DNA of 20,010 bases from a virus. Shown piece after piece: positions 9,401 to 15,785 of the stretch (positions are counted from its first letter, which is position 1; every line of letters starts with the position of its first letter). The notes beneath the pieces were generated by a model, which saw only the letters and a list, made by a program, of their open reading frames with translations, searched no databases and was not told the DNA's origin. The stretch spans positions 1 to 20,010 of IMG/VR virus record IMGVR_UViG_3300020391_000022. One strand, given 5' to 3'. Made by a program: the position numbers and the translations under genes.

Positions 9401-11119
9401 AGGTATACCATATGATGTTATTAATGCTCGTAATCCTGAAATAGTACCCTTAGATTTTAATAAATATGGTATATTATGATATATTCTTTTATATAAAGAT
9501 TTATTAACATCATCTAAGGGAATAATATCATTTGAGGCTGATATTAATGTATCCACAAATTCAAATCCTGTAGGTACAGGCATTGACCCTGTAATTTCAG
9601 GAAAAGGAAATACACTTCCTTCAGGTGTTAATCCTAAAAATGCTGTGTATAAATCCTTATTAGAAAAATTATTTTGATATAATTTAACTCCAAAATCTCT
9701 AATAGCATCTGCCACTAAATCTTTACTAACTCCAAAATCTAATCTATTATCAGCATTGTATTTTTGAGTAACATCTTTAGTATACAACCAAATGTTATCA
9801 TAATATTGAGCAATCATATCAACAAATAAATCATATTGTTGATTAGCTGGGTCTTCTCTTAAATACTCAGGTATAGCTTTTTTTAATTGATCAGGATTAG
9901 CATTGTCAAAATTAGAGGCAGATAATAATTGACCCCCAAAATTTGAATTATTTTCATTTACACTTCCTAACCAAGTTAGTACTTGAGAACTAGTAGTAGG
10001 ATATAAAACATAAGGTGGCTCTATATTAGATTTTGGCCATGAAGCATTAGAACCACTATTATAATATAGAAAATATTCAAATTGATCAAAGTTTTCTATT
10101 ATTTTTGATATGTTATTCTCTAATATTATTATACTTGTATTAGAACTTGTTACATTAGATAAAGCATTAGATTCAGATGTGTAGTTTTCTATTAATCCTA
10201 TTTTATAATTAAAATTTTCTAATCTAGTTTGAGCTGAGCTAAAATGAACAAAATCACTAAAATTTGTATAGTCTACATTTATATTAATTGAAGATGAATT
10301 AAGTAAACTTTGAACTTGATTTAATGAACTAGTTAAAGCTCCTGATAATATATCATCTTTAGATAAATTTTGAGATGAATTGTTAACTTGACCTTTTATA
10401 GGAATATTGAAATTTGGTCCAGATATTTGTTTAAAATCATCAAAAGTTATAGGAATTATAGGGCATTTTACTTGAAATGCTTCAGGTTCATTTAAGGTAG
10501 TGACAACCCATAATAAGGATTTTATATCAAAATTTGATGGAAGAGGTTCATATAATTTAACTAATATTGTAGGATCATCAGTGGTTTCATTTTCTAATTT
10601 AATATTATTGGCTATTGTTAAATTATTGTCTCCAAAATTTAAGTAAAAATCTACAAAATAATTACTATCTTCTCTAAATTGGATAAAATTATTAGTTTGT
10701 TCTACTATGTCTAAATTTGATAATACACTACTATCTAACCTTATCTCAGTTCTATCTGGTGAGATTTCTGATATATATAAATTTGTAAGTTGGTCACCTA
10801 TTCTTTTTGTTAAAAAATTATAATAAGCTATATATTCTCCTTGATTAAAACCTTCATTTGTAACATCATCTTTTGGAGATATATTAAATTGGGATATACT
10901 ATCATTTTGAGCTGCTTTACCATCCTCTATAACTTGATAATCATCATAATTTAAATTTGAAGATATAATATTTTGATTTACATCATAAACATAAAATTCA
11001 ATATAACTTGAACTTGTTAAAGATGTATCAATATCAAATTGTGTTATCAATGATACATCTTGATCTTCATATGTTTGAAGTTCAAAACTAATAGGATCTA
11101 TAGGAATAACTTCAGCCAT
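6404..11119 (-). CDS. giant baseplate protein with P2 gpI/T4 gp7-like region and LamG-like insert
   Basis: A 1571-residue protein, much longer than T4 gp7 (about 1030 residues) or P2 gpI (under 200). Residues 1-220 are a beta-rich N-terminal module. Residues about 415-575 contain the tail-protein-I pattern: YLREDP, a helix ending in YYDNIWLYTKDV, then YKRIYHNIPYLLK and G558-T-I-S-G-L-R-A-L-I-T-S-Y-G-I572, typical of gpI-type proteins (KGT followed by GLRxLL). Residues about 700-805 look like a concanavalin/LamG sandwich (W729-W730, then a strand series and SGSLQEIRYY). Residues 1037-1062 hold a basic segment, FIPARTSLASGLVVKQHLLE. A Pro-rich linker near 1210-1220 precedes a beta-rich C-terminal third. 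It overlaps the stop of the upstream coiled-coil gene by one base. With gp25 and gp6 upstream, it most likely completes the wedge as the gp7 equivalent. The LamG-like part may bind sugars or only pack. Confidence 0.75.
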   Translation of the reverse strand: MAEVIPIDPISFELQTYEDQDVSLITQFDIDTSLTSSSYIEFYVYDVNQNIISSNLNYDDYQVIEDGKAAQNDSISQFNISPKDDVTNEGFNQGEYIAYYNFLTKRIGDQLTNLYISEISPDRTEIRLDSSVLSNLDIVEQTNNFIQFREDSNYFVDFYLNFGDNNLTIANNIKLENETTDDPTILVKLYEPLPSNFDIKSLLWVVTTLNEPEAFQVKCPIIPITFDDFKQISGPNFNIPIKGQVNNSSQNLSKDDILSGALTSSLNQVQSLLNSSSININVDYTNFSDFVHFSSAQTRLENFNYKIGLIENYTSESNALSNVTSSNTSIIILENNISKIIENFDQFEYFLYYNSGSNASWPKSNIEPPYVLYPTTSSQVLTWLGSVNENNSNFGGQLLSASNFDNANPDQLKKAIPEYLREDPANQQYDLFVDMIAQYYDNIWLYTKDVTQKYNADNRLDFGVSKDLVADAIRDFGVKLYQNNFSNKDLYTAFLGLTPEGSVFPFPEITGSMPVPTGFEFVDTLISASNDIIPLDDVNKSLYKRIYHNIPYLLKSKGTISGLRALITSYGIPDTILKISEFGGKDQVNANDYDLYFNNFNFALGVGPNLNFVSSSWEAKPLWDAPNDRASTVQLRFKSEKISSNISPFGVTNLSQSLWNISYLGTSAELLLDYSGSGLDSGSLVNDSGSYSGSIKDPYYQYANLRFIPNNTQPTISASITLPFYNNDWWSVMVTTDQSGTFKLHAGNKIYNGNDGTSIGHYARTSVSGADTGVWIKGVKSIFASSSINFNSYKGFSGSLQEIRYYKPQISESVFKDYIMNPLSIEGNNINSAPEELIFRAPLGSEIDTIKDIPPNTLKSVHPRVTGSLPIRPSFIAPSNSKYYLDNAFRYNNGGTYHTNTEIFFLDQPAAGIKNRINDKIRFEDNVVPTGDTLSAFRRITQQTENSASYTDSINYLEAAFSPQNQINDDIIGQIGHFNIGDYIGDPRQRFEGNKYPELNELSEDYFKKYIKQYDLTDFVRLIKFFDNSLFKMIKDFIPARTSLASGLVVKQHLLERNKYPQPQVSFENKIYTGSIDMVEISGGAGGVFNIFNELETSPSGALGLGPSNRFGITQSWSENYSTLSGSVTKLYDNQDEFYDGIFSGSNLVITNGNLNIDCFGEAKGLDIYGVRIYNNDIYNQGKFLSFNNSPTSGYISLFNEPKATSSFVPSPSPPPATTIPNTPTTMRLTLNTMGTYSGDNLPLQENPLPGNIVWDFDERDNSGSAVYFVSSTQNPAQKAEIIFENQFGEVIQDITVVSLQVFQPLNGANDISDHFTTEVKDTSGTPAPSDNTLIFRSLTQSICLNDLNTETYAFNLLVSSSVTSPSTNALDGNVFSFSPRNPENNAIASLGNRLPFHETSNVNFNRDTSLETDWVSSIQTNMEVYKESDYWPSLGTPIDIISFPSTFNIGLAPAFNNGAGTTTPASLSLEGLQLTGLSGAGTSNVNSYNVFRDSPAFPEQPNLASNINGVGSTNAFQDFKFSLGVGGQLQVTVTNNSGEITSGRQYYVGISIKDAAATKNAMYTIAFYKT

Positions 11120-11472
11120 TATTGATTAATTGTTTGTTGGAGTTGATTGAGTTGGTCTTCTTGAATTTGCAATAATTCTTGTCTTAATTGAGCTATTTCA
11201 TCTTGCAATGCTGATATTAATTCATTATCAGTTTCAGTATTTATATATTCACCACTAGTTTTAACTAAAAATTCATGAGAATTTGTTGAACCAATTTCAG
11301 GTATATCATAAAAAAGATCATTATACATTTTAAAAAATTCTTCAACTGTTGGTTGTTCATCAATTTGTTCTTGAATTGGTTTTACACCTATTTGTGAGAA
11401 TTTATTATTAATAGTTTTTTCATAATCTTTTTTATTAAAAACCTCTTTATTTAAATTTATATTTTCTGCCAT
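11119..11472 (-). CDS. small coiled-coil protein of the baseplate operon
   Basis: A 117-residue acidic protein of unknown function. The N-terminal half is polar with a PTVEEFFKMYNDLFYDIPEIG segment near 42-62. After a short linker, residues about 80-117 (ELISALQDEIAQLRQELLQI and onward) form a heptad-like helix rich in Leu, Gln and Glu, suggesting a coiled-coil oligomerisation tail. It overlaps both neighbours by one base (TAATG at each end), so it is probably translationally coupled to the DNRLRE-like gene before it and the giant wedge gene after it. It could be an assembly factor or small connector; nothing in the sequence decides. Confidence 0.6.
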   Translation of the reverse strand: MAENINLNKEVFNKKDYEKTINNKFSQIGVKPIQEQIDEQPTVEEFFKMYNDLFYDIPEIGSTNSHEFLVKTSGEYINTETDNELISALQDEIAQLRQELLQIQEDQLNQLQQTINQ

Positions 11473-12620
11473 TATAATGCATTTACAACTTTAAAATAAT
11501 AATTATCATCTAATATTAAAGTAGAACCATTTATATGAGTTTTAATACAAATTTTATAATATCTTTCAGGTTCTAATCCATTCATATATATATCAAAATA
11601 ATTTCCATTAATATCAGAACTTAATTTAGTATATGTAGTATCATAATCTATAATAAATTCATTAGTGTCCAAATCTTTTACAGCATAACATGAAGAAGTA
11701 GGTAAATAATTTACTTCTGTAAATAAAGAAGATGTTGTCCAAACTGGTTTTGGATATTTAGGGGCTAAATTAAATCTAAATCTATTAACACTTTCAGGAG
11801 TAAAATAACCTGGATTTTCAGCTAATGAGGTAGCTAAATTTGTTGTTGTGACTATACTACCTGTAGCTGATCCAGTTAATACTGTTTTGTAATCTTCCCA
11901 TTTAAATTCTAATTGTGGTGGGTATATGGTATTTGTATCAACACTATAAAATTGCATTACAGGTTGAATTTGAATATTTTCATTAAATTCAACTGAATTT
12001 TCCCATTTTGTAATAAAACCATTATTTTCAAAAGATCCACTATACCATTTTTCAACAATTGTTTTAACATTAACATTTAAATCTTTTGTTGATCTAGTGT
12101 CAAATGATTGAGTGACTTCATATTCTGTACCATCAGAACCACTATAATACCAAGCTCCACCCCCAGCAGAGGCAAAAGATAAATTAAATGAACTAGTAAC
12201 ATAATGATTTGTTGAGTCAGTTCCACTTGATGACCAAGCTACTCCAGAATCATAAAAATTTGGTGAAAGCCAAGAACAACCATCTGTTGTTTGAGGTACA
12301 TCTAAATAAGTTCCAGTACCATTAAACCATGATTGAGCTAAAGGATGAACAGATAAATCTGTTGATTCAACAACTCCTTGAGCTGTAGCTATAAATGATC
12401 TAAAATTTACATTCCATTGTGAACCTGATATTTTATTATTTATAACATCTTCAATTTCTTCTTGAACAAATTCAGTTAAAAATCTAGCTACTTGAGGGTT
12501 AGAATCTATAGCTATATTTAAATTTGAAATTGTAGTTATAGGGTCTATCCCAGTATTCATTTGAGGATATAATGAATACATTGTAGCATCTTTATATGGA
12601 AATAATTTATAAATAGCCAT
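11472..12620 (-). CDS. virion protein with DNRLRE-like region and FnIII-like C-terminus
   Basis: A 382-residue protein. The N-terminus (FPYKDATMYSLYPQMNTGID, residues 7-26) and the segment L181-N-V-N-V-K-T-I-V-E-K-W-Y-S-G (to 195) followed by NNGFITKWENS (199-209) resemble the two hallmarks of DNRLRE domains: an opening 'D-A-x-...-N-x-G' strand and the 'D-V-T-x-x-V-x-x-W-x-x-G...N-G-F' core. DNRLRE domains are beta-sandwiches found in secreted cell-surface proteins. Between them lies a Ser/Gly/Trp-rich insert (about 100-170). The C-terminal hundred residues (about 288-382) look like a fibronectin-III-type sandwich ending in YYKICIKTHING and YYFKVVNAL. It starts 3 bases after the internally duplicated gene. 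A surface or adhesive baseplate part is an inference; the domain call is by eye. Confidence 0.6.
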   Translation of the reverse strand: MAIYKLFPYKDATMYSLYPQMNTGIDPITTISNLNIAIDSNPQVARFLTEFVQEEIEDVINNKISGSQWNVNFRSFIATAQGVVESTDLSVHPLAQSWFNGTGTYLDVPQTTDGCSWLSPNFYDSGVAWSSSGTDSTNHYVTSSFNLSFASAGGGAWYYSGSDGTEYEVTQSFDTRSTKDLNVNVKTIVEKWYSGSFENNGFITKWENSVEFNENIQIQPVMQFYSVDTNTIYPPQLEFKWEDYKTVLTGSATGSIVTTTNLATSLAENPGYFTPESVNRFRFNLAPKYPKPVWTTSSLFTEVNYLPTSSCYAVKDLDTNEFIIDYDTTYTKLSSDINGNYFDIYMNGLEPERYYKICIKTHINGSTLILDDNYYFKVVNAL

Positions 12621-12623
12621 GAT

Positions 12624-13109
12624 TTAAAATGTTGAGTTAGATGGTAGTTCACCAGGTGAAAATGAATCTTCATATTTATCATTAGGAAGATATTGATGTA
12701 CTTGATTATTTATTATAACACCATTTTGATCAGTTAAAGGACCTTGAGGTGTTGTTGTTTGATATATACCTGATGGTATATTTGAAGTACCAGCATTAGC
12801 CCTATTAGGTCCACCATTTGGATTAGGATTTTCAATATCTAAATTTGTACCATCTTTAAAAATGTTTCTTCCATTATTATTAATTTGAGTACCATTTATT
12901 CCAAAATCACTTTTAACACTTGATTGTAAACTATTAGTTCCAGAACCATTTCCTCCAGGTGTACTTGAATCTAAATAAGTATTGGTAGGTGAATACTTAT
13001 GTCTATGATTATAATCAGGAAAGTTATTTGGACCCCCTAATGGTTGAGGATTTTCAACATCTAAATTAGTTTGATTTAATGAATTTCTTAAAAATGGTGC
13101 TAATGGCAT
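12624..13109 (-). CDS. small Asn/Pro/Gly-rich protein with internal duplication
   Basis: A 161-residue protein of unknown function, lying between gp6 and the DNRLRE-like gene. It consists of two diverged copies of one unit. Copy one has TNLDVENPQPLGGPNN (14-29) followed by HRHKYSPTNTYLDSSTPG (35-52); copy two has TNLDIENPNPNGGPNR (88-103) followed by HQYLPNDKYEDSFSPG (138-153). The spacing inside the second copy is longer. About a quarter of residues are Asn, Gly or Pro, so the chain is probably extended and wraps around a partner rather than folding as a globule. It contains His-x-His at 35-37, which could bind metal, but the second copy keeps only one His. Start is ATG without Shine-Dalgarno sequence. 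Confidence 0.6.
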   Translation of the reverse strand: MPLAPFLRNSLNQTNLDVENPQPLGGPNNFPDYNHRHKYSPTNTYLDSSTPGGNGSGTNSLQSSVKSDFGINGTQINNNGRNIFKDGTNLDIENPNPNGGPNRANAGTSNIPSGIYQTTTPQGPLTDQNGVIINNQVHQYLPNDKYEDSFSPGELPSNSTF

Positions 13110-13120
13110 AATTTAAATTT

Positions 13121-14977
13121 TTATAATGGTACTACTCTACCTTTAATATCTCTATTTGGGAATTTAACTTCAAATATTGAGGGATCCAAACTTGGGTATA
13201 TTACTTGATTTTGTGTTGCAGATGAAATATCATAAGCATACTGTGAATATCCTGAAGTTGTTCCTGATTTATTTGTTATATTAATATTTTTAACTGTTTG
13301 AACTCCTTCTACATTATCTAATTTAATAAATAAATTTTTAAGTAAAATTGGTTGATTTATTTGAAAATTATCTCTTAAAAAATGTTGTTGTAAATTTAAA
13401 ATACAATTTAATATAACATTATTATTATTAAAATTAGGTAAAACTACAATTTCAAAATCAATAGCTATATTAATAATAAAAGCATCTCTTATTTCTATAC
13501 TGTCTCCTATCATTCTATAATTAGATAAATAAGTTCTTAAGTTCTTTTTTAAAGTATTTGTAGATGTTTGATATTGGTTTTGAGAGTTTTGAGATAAAAT
13601 AAATAAATTTAGAGTTTCAATAGATGAAACTTGATCATCTACTAATTTTGGTTTTTCAATATAAGCTTTAGATATAGACCCAAATTCTGAAGGCATACTT
13701 AATGCCCTAATCATATAGTCATTCAAAGTAACAGTTCTCTGTTGAGTAGCAATTTGCATTAATGTATTTTGTCTAATTTCAGTTATAGTATCACCAGATG
13801 AACCACCATCAGCTACTTGAGGATTATTTGAAGCTAAAGTACCAAATATATAATTTGATGTTGTTCCATTTAAATTGCTATTATTAAATTTAATATTTGA
13901 TGAATTTATTTTTGTTAAAACTCCACTAGTTACATTTGATTCAACACCACCTCCAGTTAAATATCTTACTGTTAAAGTAGTACTTGAAGGAGCAATACCA
14001 TAAGTATTTGTAAAAAGGAAATTTGTAGGTGAATAAGCTGTTGTAAGTTTATCTTGTTCAAAAGGTAAACCTATACCTACATTATTAGGGTTTGGTGTAA
14101 TTATTTCATCTATATCTTTTGGATTGCCTGCTCCAAATTGAATTTGGATATTTTTTTCTGAAATGAATCTTGTAGCAAAACGCCTTTGAACTTTTTTTAA
14201 TTGAAGGAGATAAGGAACATCACCTGCATCAGCTGTATTATTAGGGTCATTAATGTTAGTATTTTTTATTTTATCATAAACCATTTCTTGACCTAAATAA
14301 TCTACTTCATTCCATGTATATCCATCACTATCTGTTATATCTAATATTCCTATAATATTATTATCAGTTATATTAATTGTAGGAAATTGTTGTGGAGCTC
14401 CAAATGTAAAAGTTTGAGTATTTACTGTAGCAGAAATAGCTTTTCTTGTTTTCTTTAAAAGATAATATTGAGGGTCAGTTCCTGCTATTTGATAAATTGA
14501 TACTTCAGTTGGATCTAATGAGCTTGAAAATGAAAAATCACATTTATCCTTCATTAAAAATGATATTTTATTGTTGGAATTTGATGTCACTGTAGTATTT
14601 TCTTCTATTGTCATAGTATAATCATAGTCAGGAACATAATTTCCACCAATTAATTTGGAAGGAACTTGTTGAAATAATTCTATAGTAGCTTGAGCAGCTC
14701 CTGTAGCTTTAGGTTTATAACCAAACATATAAGCTAACTCATATAAATTATTTGTTTGTCTAGCAAATTGGGTAAATGTTTCTTGTAATTGATTATCTAA
14801 ATAAAAAGACATTACATCACTTACATAGGCCGCCTGTTCCATGAACATCATACCAGGTGATGTTGGTGAAAAGTCATTATAAGTGTTAGGAAAATAAGTT
14901 TGTGAAAACTCAATTAATCTAGTTCTTATATCAGAAAAATCTCTATTTAAATATTTTACATCTCTATCTACAGCCAT
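13121..14977 (-). CDS. 6: baseplate wedge protein gp6 (baseplate J family)
   Basis: A 618-residue protein matching the T4 gp6/P2 gpJ baseplate family; T4 gp6 is about 660 residues. The N-terminal region (about 8-110) has the expected pattern for marine T4-like gp6: YLNRDFSDIRTRLIEF, FSPTSPGMMFMEQAAYVSDV, FYLDNQLQE and ELAYMFGYKP. A beta domain follows. Around residues 400-445 the core IRQNTL, QQRTVTLNDYMIRALSMP, SISKAYIE is visible, the typical baseplate_J segment. The C-terminal part (about 485-580) includes IGDSIEIRDAFIINIAID and LLKNLFIKLDNVEGVQTV, which corresponds to the dimerisation region in gp6. In the wedge, gp6 forms the ring around the tail hub and binds gp25 and gp7. Its start codon overlaps the gp25 stop codon by one base, so the two are probably translationally coupled. 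Confidence 0.9.
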   Translation of the reverse strand: MAVDRDVKYLNRDFSDIRTRLIEFSQTYFPNTYNDFSPTSPGMMFMEQAAYVSDVMSFYLDNQLQETFTQFARQTNNLYELAYMFGYKPKATGAAQATIELFQQVPSKLIGGNYVPDYDYTMTIEENTTVTSNSNNKISFLMKDKCDFSFSSSLDPTEVSIYQIAGTDPQYYLLKKTRKAISATVNTQTFTFGAPQQFPTINITDNNIIGILDITDSDGYTWNEVDYLGQEMVYDKIKNTNINDPNNTADAGDVPYLLQLKKVQRRFATRFISEKNIQIQFGAGNPKDIDEIITPNPNNVGIGLPFEQDKLTTAYSPTNFLFTNTYGIAPSSTTLTVRYLTGGGVESNVTSGVLTKINSSNIKFNNSNLNGTTSNYIFGTLASNNPQVADGGSSGDTITEIRQNTLMQIATQQRTVTLNDYMIRALSMPSEFGSISKAYIEKPKLVDDQVSSIETLNLFILSQNSQNQYQTSTNTLKKNLRTYLSNYRMIGDSIEIRDAFIINIAIDFEIVVLPNFNNNNVILNCILNLQQHFLRDNFQINQPILLKNLFIKLDNVEGVQTVKNINITNKSGTTSGYSQYAYDISSATQNQVIYPSLDPSIFEVKFPNRDIKGRVVPL

Positions 14978-15384
14978 TATCCAAAGTTTATTTCTAATGT
15001 ATCACTAATATTAGTATTTATAACATTATAAGTTAATGATACTGTTATTGTATTTAAATCTTCTTGTCTTAATATTTCTAAATTACCTACAATTATATTT
15101 GGAAAAAAATCACCTAAATCAGATTGAATTCTTTCTTCTAAAAAATCTAGATTATCTGTTGTAATTTGTTCAAAAATAAAATTTCTTAAACCTCCTCCAA
15201 ATGTTGGATTAAGAGGTCTTTCACCTTCATTAGTTAAAAAATAGTTTATTAAATTTGATTTAATTGCTTCTTTTGTAGTGTAATTAGATTGAAATACTCC
15301 AGGTGCTGAAAAAGGTATATTAACTCCTACAGCAGCACTTTTATTAAAGTCAATGGGGAATATTTGTTGTGCTTCAAATGCCAT
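14977..15384 (-). CDS. 25: baseplate wedge protein gp25 (GPW/gp25 family)
   Basis: A 135-residue protein, the usual length of T4 gp25 (132). It carries the family signature N52-E-G-E-R-P-L-N-P-T-F-G-G-G-L66, in which E55-R56 correspond to the conserved 'EPR/GER' core strand, followed by IFEQITTDNLDFLEERIQSDLGDFFPNI and a C-terminal strand pair (NTITVSLTYNVI). gp25 nucleates the baseplate wedge and contacts the sheath; the P2 counterpart is gpW. The gene lies immediately before gp6, as in T4 and P2, with one-base overlaps on both sides. Despite an old name, this family is structural and no lysozyme activity should be assumed. Confidence 0.93.
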   Translation of the reverse strand: MAFEAQQIFPIDFNKSAAVGVNIPFSAPGVFQSNYTTKEAIKSNLINYFLTNEGERPLNPTFGGGLRNFIFEQITTDNLDFLEERIQSDLGDFFPNIIVGNLEILRQEDLNTITVSLTYNVINTNISDTLEINFG

Positions 15385-15761
15385 TATTTATTTGTCATTA
15401 ATCCCATTATTTGATCCATTCCAACTTCACCAGCTGGTAATTGACCATTTGGAGATGTTGTATCTATAGTTCCTCTAGGGTTAAAAGTTTGAGCATGACT
15501 ACTATTTAAATTTAAAGCTGTTTCTCCTATAACATCCATATATTTTTGTTTTTTTTCAATTAATGAATGTTGAGTAACAGGTTTTGATGTTACTGGTGGA
15601 GGAGTTGTAGATGTTATATCTTTATTTTCCACTATGGGATTAGAAGCCACAGTATTTATTTTAGGTGCTCTTACAGCCTCTAATAAAACTTCTTTTAGCT
15701 CTTCTTGTATAGCTTCTTTTACAGCTTCTTTTATTAACTTTTTTAATAACGTGGTTTTCAT
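15384..15761 (-). CDS. small protein with N-terminal amphipathic helix
   Basis: A 125-residue protein of unknown function directly before gp25. Residues 2-30 (KTTLLKKLIKEAVKEAIQEE and onward) form a strongly amphipathic, Lys/Glu-rich helix without a membrane-length hydrophobic stretch. A Pro/Thr-rich linker (TTPPPVTSKPVT, about 50-63) leads to a second short helix (SLIEKKQKYMDVIGETALNL) and a Gly/Pro-rich end terminating in MDQIMGLM. The layout helix, linker, helix is that of a small adaptor or assembly factor; T4 encodes small hub proteins near gene 25 (gp26, gp51), but I see no sequence match to them. It begins a new one-base-overlap cluster after a 24-bp gap that carries an ATATTTAT element. 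Confidence 0.55.
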   Translation of the reverse strand: MKTTLLKKLIKEAVKEAIQEELKEVLLEAVRAPKINTVASNPIVENKDITSTTPPPVTSKPVTQHSLIEKKQKYMDVIGETALNLNSSHAQTFNPRGTIDTTSPNGQLPAGEVGMDQIMGLMTNK

Positions 15762-15785
15762 TGTTTGTTTTTTATAAATATTGTA
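15762..15785 (-). promoter_or_regulatory. gap with candidate ATATTTATAA promoter-like element
   Basis: On the minus strand ATATTTATAA runs from 15781 to 15772, followed by A-rich AAAACAAACA up to the ATG at 15761. It is the same 10-mer as in the 59-bp gap before 4784. If it works as a -10-type box, transcription would start at or very near the ATG. This is weak evidence, based on recurrence only. Confidence 0.3.

Noticed and set aside
6404-13000. Recurrent Y/W-(S)-SGS motifs in several tail proteins as a shared functional signal
   Set aside because: Ser-Gly-Ser turns are common in beta-rich virion proteins and no fixed flanking pattern was found.
14977-15384. gp25 as a lysozyme
   Set aside because: The family is sometimes labelled lysozyme-like, but the conserved GERPLNP core is structural and no catalytic arrangement is seen.
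2071-15780. Plus-strand TATAAATA octamers at 2071, 4804 and 15773 as T4-type late promoters
   Set aside because: They point away from the direction of every gene in the window, so they were not annotated as promoters of these genes. The recurrence itself is kept as a finding.
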